Shown in pieces: positions 40,455-48,799 of a stretch of DNA of 64,000 nucleotides. Where the stretch lies: contig JAKASL010000001.1 in NCBI GenBank assembly GCA_021819035.1, positions 62,001-126,000 on the forward strand. Direction: 5' to 3'. Under the pieces are notes generated by a model. It saw nothing but the letters and a program-made list of their open reading frames with translations. It was not told where the DNA came from and made no database searches. Positions within the stretch are counted from its first letter, which is position 1; every line of letters begins with the position of its first letter. A program made the translations under genes and the position numbers. The stretch is from an archaeon (GTDB lineage: Archaea; Thermoproteota; Nitrososphaeria; Nitrososphaerales; Gagatemarchaeaceae).

Positions 40455-42320
40455 ATGGTTTCTCAACACACGACTGACGCTGGAGAGATGCAGGCGGGAG
40501 GCAGTCCGAAGCCATTCTCCTTGCCCCCGCCGGACGGCTACAAGCCGATCTCCGGGTACGGAATCATAGGGAATACAAGGACGGCCGCGCTGGTCGGATA
40601 CGACGGTTCCATAGACTGGTGTTGCATGCCCAAGTTCAACTCTCCGAGCATCTTCGCCGCCATTCTAGACCGCTGGAAGGGAGGGCGATGGGTGATACAG
40701 CCGACCGCCGGGGCGATTTCGACCCAGTCCTACCTTGAGGACACGAACATACTTAGGACCGAGTTTCGTAGCGTGACCTCACGCGTCATCCTGACCGACT
40801 TCATGCCCTGTTCCCTCACCCAACAAGCGTGGTCTGCGCCGCCAGAGATCCACAGGGTGGCGCAGTGCTTGAGCGGGAGGATGCAACTCAAGCTCGAATT
40901 CAATCCAGTCTTCAACTATGGCTACTTGACCCCCAAGTTCGCCGCGACCACCTTCGGGGTCAAGGTGACGAGCAGGAAGGAGGAGATCGCCCTTTCGAGT
41001 TCCATCCCGTTCCACGTATCCGAGTCAGGAGCGTCAGCAGAGTTCACCCTGACCCAGGGGGAGAAGAAGACCTTCGTACTCAGCTATGGTGAAGACGAGC
41101 CGCGGAAAGTGGATGAGTACCACACCGAGAGGCAGCGTGCCAAGGCCGAAGTGTTCTGGATGGACTGGGTAGCACTTTTGAGATACAGGGGTAGGTGGAG
41201 AGATGCGGTGGTACGGTCTGCCCTCACACTGAAACTTCTCATCTACTCGCCGACTGGAGCCATGGTCGCCGCGCCGACCACCTCACTGCCAGAATCGATA
41301 GGAAACGGGCGGAACTGGGACTACAGATATTCATGGCTCCGAGACTCGGCTAGCGCCCTCTGGGCGTTTCACAGCATAGGCTACAAGAGCGAAAGTGAAG
41401 CGTACCTTCACTGGTTGATCGACAACAATCCATCTTTGGACATGGACCTCAGACTGATGTATGACATTGACGGGAGCAGCAGGATACAGGAAAAGGTCCT
41501 CGACCAACTCGAGGGATACAGAAGGTCGTACCCGGTCAGGGTAGGGAACCAGGCCGTCAGACAGGTGCAGTATGACGCCTACGGATACATGCTGGACGCT
41601 CTCTACTTCTCAACTAGGCACGGCCGTCAGGTGGACAACGAAATGTATTACAGGTTCGTCAAGCCCCTTGCCAACTTCATAGTCGAGCACTGGTCAGAAC
41701 CGGGGAACGGAATCTGGGAAATCAGGGGCGAACAGAAACACTACGTATACACCAAGGCGTGGTGCCACGTGGGCCTGAAGAGAGCAGTCAAGATAGCCGA
41801 GACGGCGGGGCATGAAGACGACGTACCCCCATGGAAGGCCGCGATGAGGCAGATCAAGGAGGAAATACTCCGCGATGGCTGGAACGCCAAGAGAGGCTCC
41901 TTCGTCATGCACTATGGGTCAGAGTTCCTGGATGCGGCGACGCTGATGCTCCCGCTCATCGGCTTCCTACCGGCGAACGACGAGAAGATGCGAGCGACCA
42001 TCGAGGCCGTCAGAAGGGAGCTCTCGGAGGGGGCCCTCGTCTACAGGTACAAGGCTGAAGATGGCCTTGAGGGGGAAGAAGGCGCGTTCGTGCTATGCGG
42101 CTTCTGGTTGGTCGCCTGTCTTGCAAGGCTCGGCATGGTAGAGGAGGCTATGAAGAATTTCGATGAGCTCCTGGAGCACGCGAACCACCTGGGCCTCTAT
42201 CCTGAGGAAGTCGACCCTAAGACAGGGGAGGCACTAGGGAACTTCCCTCAGGCCTTCAGCCACATGGGGCTCATACTCGCGGCCAAGGAAATCGAAGACG
42301 CCATGATGAGGACCAAGTAG
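40455..42320 (+). CDS. Glycoside hydrolase family 15 enzyme (glucoamylase or trehalase)
   Basis: 621 aa. It has an N-terminal beta-sandwich domain starting with IGNTRTAALVGYDGSIDWCCMPKF and a C-terminal (alpha/alpha)6 barrel with GNGRNWDYRYSWLRDSA and EGAFVLCGFWLVACLARLG in the catalytic-Glu segment. Archaeal GH15 members include true glucoamylases and trehalases, and sequence alone does not separate them. No signal peptide is seen, so it is probably intracellular. Either activity yields glucose for the adjacent glucose dehydrogenase. The 212 bp gap before it holds no other gene. Confidence 0.9.
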   Translation: MVSQHTTDAGEMQAGGSPKPFSLPPPDGYKPISGYGIIGNTRTAALVGYDGSIDWCCMPKFNSPSIFAAILDRWKGGRWVIQPTAGAISTQSYLEDTNILRTEFRSVTSRVILTDFMPCSLTQQAWSAPPEIHRVAQCLSGRMQLKLEFNPVFNYGYLTPKFAATTFGVKVTSRKEEIALSSSIPFHVSESGASAEFTLTQGEKKTFVLSYGEDEPRKVDEYHTERQRAKAEVFWMDWVALLRYRGRWRDAVVRSALTLKLLIYSPTGAMVAAPTTSLPESIGNGRNWDYRYSWLRDSASALWAFHSIGYKSESEAYLHWLIDNNPSLDMDLRLMYDIDGSSRIQEKVLDQLEGYRRSYPVRVGNQAVRQVQYDAYGYMLDALYFSTRHGRQVDNEMYYRFVKPLANFIVEHWSEPGNGIWEIRGEQKHYVYTKAWCHVGLKRAVKIAETAGHEDDVPPWKAAMRQIKEEILRDGWNAKRGSFVMHYGSEFLDAATLMLPLIGFLPANDEKMRATIEAVRRELSEGALVYRYKAEDGLEGEEGAFVLCGFWLVACLARLGMVEEAMKNFDELLEHANHLGLYPEEVDPKTGEALGNFPQAFSHMGLILAAKEIEDAMMRTK

Positions 42321-42338
42321 TCTATCGAACTGACTGGT

Positions 42339-43685
42339 TCAGCGGTACCCGGCCGCGGTCTCCTCAAGAACCGCTTTTATTCCCTTTGCTGCGCCGCCAA
42401 CCAGGCACCCCTTCACAGTCGCAGCTCCGTTGTCCCCAAGATGCTCACCGTTGGGACCGATGGCCTTGAGGGCTCTTTCTGCGAGCCCCGCGTCATCGCC
42501 GGGTTTGAAGGTGTACCCGTTGGACCCTTCGATTACCAGCTCCGACACCCCTGCCCCCTCGCTGACCACTGCCGGCTTCTTGTTCAGCCACCCTTCGAGT
42601 ACCGTGATCCCGAACCCCTCGATTCTCGACGGCAGTAAAACTGCTGAAGCCAGAGCGTAGGCGGCCTTGACCTCTTCCACTGGGGCATACCCCAGGAACG
42701 TCGTCCTGTCGCTCACCTTGAGCCGCTTCGCCGTCCTGATGAGGTGTTCCTTCCAGACGGTCCCCTTGTCCCTCCCCAGGCCGCCCGTCCTGCTCGACGA
42801 GAAGCTCCCGTTGCCCACAAGCAGTAGCCTGACCTTTGCCCTGTTTTTCATCCTCGCAATGGCTCGGATTGCAACATCCTGAGACTTCACAGGGTCCATC
42901 CGCGCAACAGTGAGCAGCAGCTTCTCGTCTGCTTTCAGGCCAATTTTCTCCCTGAGCGCCTGCTTCGCAGCGGAGGATGGAGCCTTCCATCCCTTCTCGT
43001 CTATGTATGGGTAGAGCTGGTGGGCATGTCCTCTGTATCCAGACTTTAACAGGCCTTCAAGGTCCTTCTTCGTACTGACTATGACCGAGTCGAAACCCTC
43101 GAGCGCCCTACGCACGAAACCTCCAAGGCGGCCGAGGTTCTCGGGCCTGAATGGGACGTGCCACCGAAGCACGGCGGGTGCGGATATCCCAATCAGCTGC
43201 CCGGTCTGTATCAGTTGGAAGTCATGGATGTAGAAGATATCGACGTCTCCGACGTAGTGGAAGAGCTTCTCCGTGTTCGCCCAGTTATAGTGTACGTAAC
43301 CTAGGTACTCCTTCCTGTTGAACGGGCGGGCTCCCAGACCATGTATGATAGACCAGAATTCTTCTTTGAAGGATCCGTAGTCCTTGAGATGCCGGTCTCC
43401 GAGTTCCACATGAGAGACCACGACGTCATTTAGCTTGACCCGCGGCGGGTATTTGATCCCCAGGCTGATCCAGACAGAATCCTCGGCAAATCCTGTCTTG
43501 GTAAAGTGTGATATCAGGGGGAGGACCATCGCCGTGACCCCTCCAGGCGCATACACGTAGTCGACTCCCTGCCGCAGAGACTTCAGGTCGACTGGGTCAT
43601 CCAGTTTGCCGTACTTCCGTTGCAGCTCCGCATAGTCAACCTTGAACCTCACCGGGGGGGTCTGAGTGTTGATGCAGATTCTCAT
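42339..43685 (-). CDS. GT4-family glycosyltransferase
   Basis: 448 aa retaining glycosyltransferase of GT-B fold. The C-terminal nucleotide-sugar half has LTVARMDPVKSQDVAIRA, LLLVGNGSF and the E-x7-E motif SRIEGFGITVLEGW. The N-terminal half contains LRWHVPFRPENLG. The start overlaps the stop of the upstream HAD phosphatase (4 bp). A GT4 enzyme beside a HAD sugar phosphatase recalls sucrose-phosphate or trehalose-phosphate type two-step synthesis of a disaccharide solute. The sugar donor is unknown. Confidence 0.85.
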   Translation of the reverse strand: MRICINTQTPPVRFKVDYAELQRKYGKLDDPVDLKSLRQGVDYVYAPGGVTAMVLPLISHFTKTGFAEDSVWISLGIKYPPRVKLNDVVVSHVELGDRHLKDYGSFKEEFWSIIHGLGARPFNRKEYLGYVHYNWANTEKLFHYVGDVDIFYIHDFQLIQTGQLIGISAPAVLRWHVPFRPENLGRLGGFVRRALEGFDSVIVSTKKDLEGLLKSGYRGHAHQLYPYIDEKGWKAPSSAAKQALREKIGLKADEKLLLTVARMDPVKSQDVAIRAIARMKNRAKVRLLLVGNGSFSSSRTGGLGRDKGTVWKEHLIRTAKRLKVSDRTTFLGYAPVEEVKAAYALASAVLLPSRIEGFGITVLEGWLNKKPAVVSEGAGVSELVIEGSNGYTFKPGDDAGLAERALKAIGPNGEHLGDNGAATVKGCLVGGAAKGIKAVLEETAAGYR

Positions 43686-44362
43686 AGTGTCGGATCCGCG
43701 CTCCCTTGAAACAGATTCCTAATCGCTTCCATGGTCCCCTCTCCATCGCTGTTACCAGCGACGTAATCAGCCCTATGTTTGAGTTCATCTATTGAGTTGG
43801 CAAGCGCGACCTTGAGTCCAGATACCTCGAACATGGGCACGTCGTTCTCCCCGTCCCCTACGCAGGCAGTCCGCTCAGCGGAAAGGCTGAGCATCTTCAG
43901 GACGGAAGCGAGTCCAGAACCCTTGTCCACTCCCAGGGGCACAATCATCAGCCTGTCTTTGTTGACTTGTATTCTGGCCAGTCGCGAGACCAGTCTTTGC
44001 GCTAGGGGCAGGTTCTCGATTGAGGAAGAAATTATCACCTCCTCGCACCCCTTCTCGAATTGAGGGAGCAACCTTCTTCTCTCGTCAATCCATCCGTCAG
44101 GAATCTCCAGCCTTCTGGTTGACCCCGTGGTGAGCACTGCTCCATTTTCTGCGACAATCGCATCAAACAGTCCTTCTCCTGCGATCTCGATGGCTTCCTC
44201 GGAGCACCGGCCAGTCACAAGGATCAGCTTGACACCATTCGCCCTAATCCTCTTCATCGCGTGCACCAGACCAGGTTTCAGGGGCTGTCCTCCTGATGTG
44301 AGGGTGCCATCCAAATCCGTCGCGAGGGCATCTATCTGTAACCTTGCGGCCGGATTCTTCAT
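43682..44362 (-). CDS. HAD-superfamily sugar phosphatase (Cof/SPP-like)
   Basis: 226 aa. Motif I is ATDLDGTLT with nucleophile Asp, motif II is LVTGR, the Lys of motif III lies in GVDKGSGL, and motif IV is GDGENDVPMFEVSG. A C2-type cap separates motifs II and III. Such enzymes dephosphorylate phosphosugars. It is the first gene of a two-gene operon with the GT4 glycosyltransferase. TTATATATT at 44391-44399 is 33 bp upstream, giving a short leader. Confidence 0.88.
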   Translation of the reverse strand: MKNPAARLQIDALATDLDGTLTSGGQPLKPGLVHAMKRIRANGVKLILVTGRCSEEAIEIAGEGLFDAIVAENGAVLTTGSTRRLEIPDGWIDERRRLLPQFEKGCEEVIISSSIENLPLAQRLVSRLARIQVNKDRLMIVPLGVDKGSGLASVLKMLSLSAERTACVGDGENDVPMFEVSGLKVALANSIDELKHRADYVAGNSDGEGTMEAIRNLFQGSADPTL

Positions 44363-44390
44363 GCAACAGGAGACGACTGCTTACCTGCAC

Positions 44391-44399
44391 TTATATATT
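44391..44399 (-). promoter_or_regulatory. TATA box of the HAD phosphatase / GT4 operon
   Basis: TTATATATT (AATATATAA on the minus strand) is centred about 33 bp before the ATG at 44362, predicting a short leader. The surrounding 44390-44440 stretch is unusually AT-rich for this window. Confidence 0.6.
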
Positions 44400-44452
44400 T
44401 CGCATATCGAATCGTTATGATATGTCGAACTCTTAAATAGGCGCGCCCTTTG

Positions 44453-44782
44453 ATGGCTTTTGGGATTCCTCTGACAACAGGCGAAATCGTGTTCAACGGG
44501 AGGCTAGGTGCCAAAAACGGTCGATATCGGTCAATCAGCTATGATCTTGCTGGCCGGGTAGCATCGCTGAATGAGCTGAAGACAGGACAAGGAGCGCGCG
44601 GGTACGTGCGCCGCTCAAACGAAGTCTATTTCCCTGGTGGAAGGACGGGTTTGAAGATTGTCGATGGGAAGGCCGACATCGAAGACGGCGCCGTCCTCAT
44701 ACCCAAAGGTGATCCTCACAGGGTGCCTAACCTAGCCGAAGACCAAGAGCTCAGATTCGTGCCTGTTTTCCCCGGGGAATGA
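44453..44782 (+). CDS. Small cupin-domain protein
   Basis: 109 aa single-domain beta-barrel. Cupin motif 2 is clear (DGAVLIPKGDPHRVPN), with its His and terminal Asn. Motif 1 is degenerate (NEVYFPGGRTGLKIVDGK) and lacks the usual His pair, so metal binding may be lost or altered. The start is taken at ATG 44453; a TTG lies immediately before it. No operon partner is adjacent and no function is assigned. Confidence 0.7.
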   Translation: MAFGIPLTTGEIVFNGRLGAKNGRYRSISYDLAGRVASLNELKTGQGARGYVRRSNEVYFPGGRTGLKIVDGKADIEDGAVLIPKGDPHRVPNLAEDQELRFVPVFPGE

Positions 44783-44958
44783 AAGGAATCGAACGTGTAA
44801 CACTCACAGAGAGCGTGGGCAAGTGGTGCAATCAAGAGCAATCCCCTCAGCAACAGCGAACCCTTAGAGGTCACTTGGGATGAAGAGAACGGCTTGTCTC
44901 CCATCTTGAAGACCGTCTCACGCACCCCCCTCCCAGCGCCGAATCGGGAGTAGCATAG

Positions 44959-45567
44959 GTGGCCCATGCTTTGACCAGCGCGCTTGGAAGTAGGCGAAGA
45001 ATGACTAATCGTCGGTCGCAACCCAAAATCAAGCTGGTCCAGATAATCAGAGACAGCGAGGCTGCAAAGCTGATTTCAGACCCCATGCGTAGAGCCATTT
45101 TGAACCTCCTTCGTCGTAGGTCCATGTCCCAGTCCGAGTTGGCGCAGAGCCTGGGGCTTACCGATGGGACGGTCAACTACCACCTGGGGCTTCTCAGGAA
45201 GTCCGGTTTCCTGAAAGTGGCCCGAGTAGAGACGGAAGAGCATGGTATATTGCAGAAGTTCTATGCTCCGACAGCGTACCTCATACTCCCCGACGTAGAG
45301 TCGCTCCCCCTAGAGGCAGCCAGATACTACTACCCTGTGAACGTCGAAAGAGTCAGAGGCGTCCTCAGTGCCGCAAGAAATCAGCTCCCCGCGCTGCTCT
45401 CAAGAGGTGACGTTGACGCGCTTGCAGAGGAATTGGCGAAAGAGATAGTGAAGGTCGCGGAGGAGTACGTCGAGGAGGAGGTTTCCCAGGGGGGAGGCGA
45501 AGAACAGGCGAATGAAATCTACTCCAGGGCACTCTCGAAGCTTGTACGTCGAACTGGTCCCATATGA
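44959..45567 (+). CDS. ArsR-like winged-helix transcriptional regulator
   Basis: 202 aa. The winged-helix domain (about 30-105) contains LISDPMRRAILNLLRRRSMS and LAQSLGLTDGTVNYHLGLLRKSGFLK, the recognition helix typical of ArsR/MarR-like archaeal regulators. The C-terminal half is helical with an acidic coiled-coil-like stretch (LAEELAKEIVKVAEEYVEEE). The ATG at 45001 (MTNRRSQPK...) is an equally possible start. No metal-site cysteines are visible. The targets are unknown. Confidence 0.8.
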   Translation: MAHALTSALGSRRRMTNRRSQPKIKLVQIIRDSEAAKLISDPMRRAILNLLRRRSMSQSELAQSLGLTDGTVNYHLGLLRKSGFLKVARVETEEHGILQKFYAPTAYLILPDVESLPLEAARYYYPVNVERVRGVLSAARNQLPALLSRGDVDALAEELAKEIVKVAEEYVEEEVSQGGGEEQANEIYSRALSKLVRRTGPI

Positions 45568-45620
45568 AGAAGCAGCCAAGGAGCGGCTGCCCATCGTTCC
45601 TGCCCCCGAAGGGCTAGTTG

Positions 45621-47117
45621 TCAGTCTGGGGGTGTCTCTTCTTCTCTCCCACTCAACATGTCTTGGTAGGCGTCTTCGGTAGTGTGTTTGGTATAGTACT
45701 GCTCGTAAAGCGACACATGTCTGTCTTCGAGTCCTGCTAGGTATTCATGAACCCTTTGTGCCGCGTCTCTCCCGTGCCCCATGGCCTTGACCACCAATGT
45801 CTCTCCCGTCGTCGCGTCGCCCGTAGCGAAGACTCTGGCCATCGAGGTCGTATAGCGAACGTCTACCGCAATCGCCCCTTTGGGCCCTGTTCTGAGACCT
45901 TCTTTCTTCGCCAAGAAAGAGTCTGGTCCCCTCCCCACAGCAAGTATCACGCTGTCGCATCTCACTGTAGCAGTCTGCCCGGGGATAGGTTCAGGGTGCT
46001 TCCTCCCCGTCGAGTCAGGGGCACCCAACCGCATGGCTTGCACTATCGCCCCGGTGAGCTTCCCGTTCTTGCCCAGGTACTCTGAGGGGTCCGACAGAAA
46101 CTTGAACTCGACCCCCTCCTCCTGGGCCTCTTTCACCATTATCGGGTCCGCGGGCATCTCCTTCTCGTCTCTCCGGTATAGGACCGAAACGTGTCCCTGT
46201 GTGAGCCTGAGGGCAGTCCGCGCACAATCGAGTGCGGTGTCTCCCCCGCCGACCACTAAGATTTCGCTGCCCAGGTCTTTGCGATTTCCGTTGAGGTATG
46301 ATTCAAGCCCGGCCCCATACACCTCGCGAAGGAACTCGTAACCATCCAGCACGCCATCGAGGTCCGAGCCTGGCGTATTGAGCTTCTTCACGTCCCTCGA
46401 ACCCGTGGCGACCAGGACGGCGTCAGACTCAGAGAGAAGGGAAGATATGGATATGTCCCGACCGACCTTGACTCCTCTAATGACCTTCGCGCCCTGGGCG
46501 ACTATTCGCTCAGCTTCATAGGTCAGGACATCTTTGGGCAGGTGGTAGTCAGGTATGCCGTACCATGCAGTCCCTCCGAGACTCTGTGCTTCTTCGTATA
46601 TCGTCACGCTATGCCCATAGCGGAGGAGAAGCTCAGCAGCTGCCAGGCCCGCAGGCCCTGCGCCGACAACTACGACCCTCTTCCCTGTAGGGGCCTCCGA
46701 TTTGGGGTCGGGTTGTCTCGACCCTCCCTGTTCCCAATCCGCAACGAATCTCTGGACCATGCCGATAGAGAGCGGCTGTCCCCCCCACCTGACCACACAT
46801 GCGTCTTCACAGAGGCCCTGGAGCTGAGGGCAGCATCTTGCAGTCACGCCGAGCAGAGGGTTGGTCTCCCTGATGCGATGGTAAGCCCTCTGAAAGTCAC
46901 CGTTGGCGACCGCGTCCATCATCCCTCTTACGTCCAGCTGGACAGGACATGCGTCGATACAGACGGGGGTTCCGCATCGGAGGCAGCGGTCCGCTTCCAG
47001 CATCACCTGTTCCTTGGTGTAGGGCTGCTCGACCTCCGAGAAGCCTTTCTTCCTCTCTTCGGGGTCCGACTTCGGAAAGGGGAAAGGGCCGACTCGGTTG
47101 GGCTTGATCACTACCAA
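45621..47117 (-). CDS. GltD/NfnB-like NAD(P)H-dependent flavin oxidoreductase with FeS domain
   Basis: 498 aa. The N-terminal helical domain has two cysteine sets, CLRCGTPVCIDACP (about 47-60) and CCPQLQGLCEDAC (about 94-106), which bind two [4Fe-4S] clusters. FAD-binding VVGAGPAGLAAAELL and NAD(P)-binding VVGGGDTALDCARTA follow. This is the architecture of the glutamate synthase small subunit and relatives. No GltB large subunit is adjacent, so the electron acceptor is open. The TTG start overlaps the upstream gene's stop by 7 bp. Confidence 0.9.
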   Translation of the reverse strand: MVVIKPNRVGPFPFPKSDPEERKKGFSEVEQPYTKEQVMLEADRCLRCGTPVCIDACPVQLDVRGMMDAVANGDFQRAYHRIRETNPLLGVTARCCPQLQGLCEDACVVRWGGQPLSIGMVQRFVADWEQGGSRQPDPKSEAPTGKRVVVVGAGPAGLAAAELLLRYGHSVTIYEEAQSLGGTAWYGIPDYHLPKDVLTYEAERIVAQGAKVIRGVKVGRDISISSLLSESDAVLVATGSRDVKKLNTPGSDLDGVLDGYEFLREVYGAGLESYLNGNRKDLGSEILVVGGGDTALDCARTALRLTQGHVSVLYRRDEKEMPADPIMVKEAQEEGVEFKFLSDPSEYLGKNGKLTGAIVQAMRLGAPDSTGRKHPEPIPGQTATVRCDSVILAVGRGPDSFLAKKEGLRTGPKGAIAVDVRYTTSMARVFATGDATTGETLVVKAMGHGRDAAQRVHEYLAGLEDRHVSLYEQYYTKHTTEDAYQDMLSGREEETPPD

Positions 47118-47743
47118 CCGCGCGCACCCTGACCTGAGTTGTAGAGCAGATATAGCGCTGCTGACAGCGGGAGTCCGATTTCGCTAAGCTCATCGGAGAG
47201 TGTGACCCTGAACTCCTGTGGGCTTGCTCCATCGACCTCCCCGACTGAGCTGCCCCTATGGAGCCTCAGACGGCCCCAGGTTTCACGGTCCACCTCATCT
47301 AGTCCCGCGAAGGGGAACGAGTCAAGCCTGCTGACATGGCGCTTGCCTAGGACGTGGTCCGCCGGCCTGACTTCTTCGGGTATGCCGGTCAGAAGGTAGG
47401 CGGCCCCCTTGTAGAAGAACAGGTGGTTCCTTATCTTGAGTGCGAGTTCGCTCTTACCTTCGCAAGTAATCTCTGCCGAGAACGGCCTGATCTCCCCGTC
47501 GTCACGGAGCTCGACCTTCCAGTCTCCAAATGATTCCGAACGGACGCTGAACATCGCCTTCCCGCGAGGGCCTATCGTCGCAACCTCCTTCCCTTCGACG
47601 AACACTCTCGCTGACCTCCCTTCTGTCGCCTTAACGACGAACTCCAATGTCGGGTCAGATTCGATTGTTCGTCCGGGCCTAAATGACTTTCGGATTCGTC
47701 GATTGCCAAATGCTGCCGGTCCACGCGTCGCAGCTAGGTGCAA
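47111..47743 (-). CDS. Protein of unknown function upstream of the GltD-like gene
   Basis: 210 aa soluble protein. The first 30 residues are basic. Residues about 30-100 form a beta-rich segment (LEFVVKATEGRSARVFVEGK...WKVELRDDGEI). The C-terminal half includes LFFYKGAAYLLTGIP and ends LPLSAALYLLYNSGQG. No recognised domain. It overlaps the GltD-like gene by 7 bp and is probably its operon partner. A TATA-like GTTTAAGGG on the minus strand at about 47774-47782 supports a start near 47743. Confidence 0.6.
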   Translation of the reverse strand: MHLAATRGPAAFGNRRIRKSFRPGRTIESDPTLEFVVKATEGRSARVFVEGKEVATIGPRGKAMFSVRSESFGDWKVELRDDGEIRPFSAEITCEGKSELALKIRNHLFFYKGAAYLLTGIPEEVRPADHVLGKRHVSRLDSFPFAGLDEVDRETWGRLRLHRGSSVGEVDGASPQEFRVTLSDELSEIGLPLSAALYLLYNSGQGARGW

Positions 47744-48085
47744 AAGATACCTCTAGGACTTGCGATGGCGAGCCCTTAAACTCCTTGAAACTGCTCCTAT
47801 GGTTCGTATCCTCAAAACTGTTCCGACAGCAGCGATCATATTCGCGAGGATGATCATATACGTGATCACGTTTAAGGACGAATCTGCGTGAAAGGCCGTC
47901 GTTTGTTGCGATGATGGCGAGAGTTGCTGTAAGAGCTCTTGGGGACAAAGTCAATCCAGCATCGATAAATGCATCCCTCGCTTCGCTCCGTCCTGATTAC
48001 TCCTCTTCTTCGCTTCCCATTGGGCAAGGCACAGGTTGGGTGCGTGGCCAACGCTTAACTCCCCGCCGCCAGGTTCGAATGGACG
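47744..48085. other. Intergenic 342 bp with divergent promoters and GATCATAT repeats
   Basis: Between the unknown minus-strand gene and the tRNA-binding protein lie GATCATAT at 47834-47841 and 47852-47859 and the related GATCACGT at 47864-47871, just before a TATA-like GTTTAAGG (47870-47877). The repeats are 18 and 12 bp apart. They could be operators. No credible open frame was found; candidate frames here overlap the next gene or lack family features. Confidence 0.35.
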
Positions 48086-48415
48086 ATGCCAATCTCAATC
48101 TCAGACTTCGCCAAGGTCGAGATGATGGTAGGAAAGATTGCTTCAGTCGAGGAAATCCCGGAGGCCCGCAAGCCGATGTACAAGCTGAAGCTGGAGTTCG
48201 GGGAGGGGGTGACCAAGCAGTGTGTGGCGGGGATCAAAGACGCCTACTCTGAAGAGGATCTATTGGGGAAATCAGTGGTGGCGGTCGTGAACCTGGAGCC
48301 CAAGTCGGTGGCTGGAGTGGTGTCGGAGTGCATGTTGCTCGCCGCCTTCAACGAGAGCGAGCTCTCCCTCCTGGCGCCGGAAAGACAGGTCAAAATCGGC
48401 TCGAAGGTCAGCTGA
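48086..48415 (+). CDS. tRNA-binding domain protein (CsaA / MetRS C-terminal domain-like)
   Basis: 109 aa OB-fold protein. The layout VEMMVGKIASVEEIPEARKPMYKLKLEFG, KQCVAGIKDAY, GKSVVAVVNLEPKSVAGVVSECMLLAA is that of the EMAPII/CsaA-type tRNA-binding domain, found alone or at the C-terminus of methionyl-tRNA synthetase. As a free-standing protein it may act in trans with MetRS or as an export chaperone-like protein. The latter is known only for bacterial CsaA. It lies directly upstream of a tRNA-Gly gene. Confidence 0.9.
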   Translation: MPISISDFAKVEMMVGKIASVEEIPEARKPMYKLKLEFGEGVTKQCVAGIKDAYSEEDLLGKSVVAVVNLEPKSVAGVVSECMLLAAFNESELSLLAPERQVKIGSKVS

Positions 48416-48464
48416 GCAGACTCCCGCAACCTTTTAACATCCACAAACCTGCGACCTGAAACGA

Positions 48465-48562
48465 GCGGTGGTCGTCTAGCCTGGTCCAGGACAGTAGCCT
48501 GCCACGCTACTAACTCGGGAAGTCATGAAAGTGACTCGAGAATTCAAATCCCGGCCACCGCA
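48465..48562 (+). tRNA. tRNA-Gly (GCC) with an insertion in the T arm
   Basis: Acceptor GCGGTGG/CCACCGC with discriminator A. D stem GTCT/GGAC. Anticodon stem GTAGC/GCTAC around CTGCCAC, anticodon GCC. T stem TCGGG/CCCGG with loop TTCAAAT. Between TCGGG and TTCAAAT lie 23 extra bases containing the hairpin AGTCA-TGAAAG-TGACT. Removing them leaves a normal 75-nt tRNA. This is a non-canonical intron near position 53/54. A TATA-like CTTTTAAC (48430-48437) is about 31 bp upstream. Confidence 0.9.
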
Positions 48563-48799
48563 CCTACACCTCTAGCAAATGTTCCACCCAGCCGACCGTG
48601 ATTTGCGTGAAAGAGTCGCATGCCCCGCAGGAAGGGGGGACAGCCTAGCATAGGGTGGATCCGACGCCCCTGTCGGTCCTCTTGGAACGCACGTCGTCGA
48701 CCGCCCTGCATGCGGAGACAAGCGTATTCATGTTATGGCCGGTCTTGCGACGGCGTCCGCACCAAAAACATAAATCGCGAAGCCAGACGAACGGACCAA

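Noticed and set aside
47911-48252. 113-codon plus-strand open frame starting MMARVAVRALG
   Set aside because: It overlaps the tRNA-binding protein gene in another frame, has low-complexity Ser runs and changes character inside the real gene. Treated as a shadow or leader.
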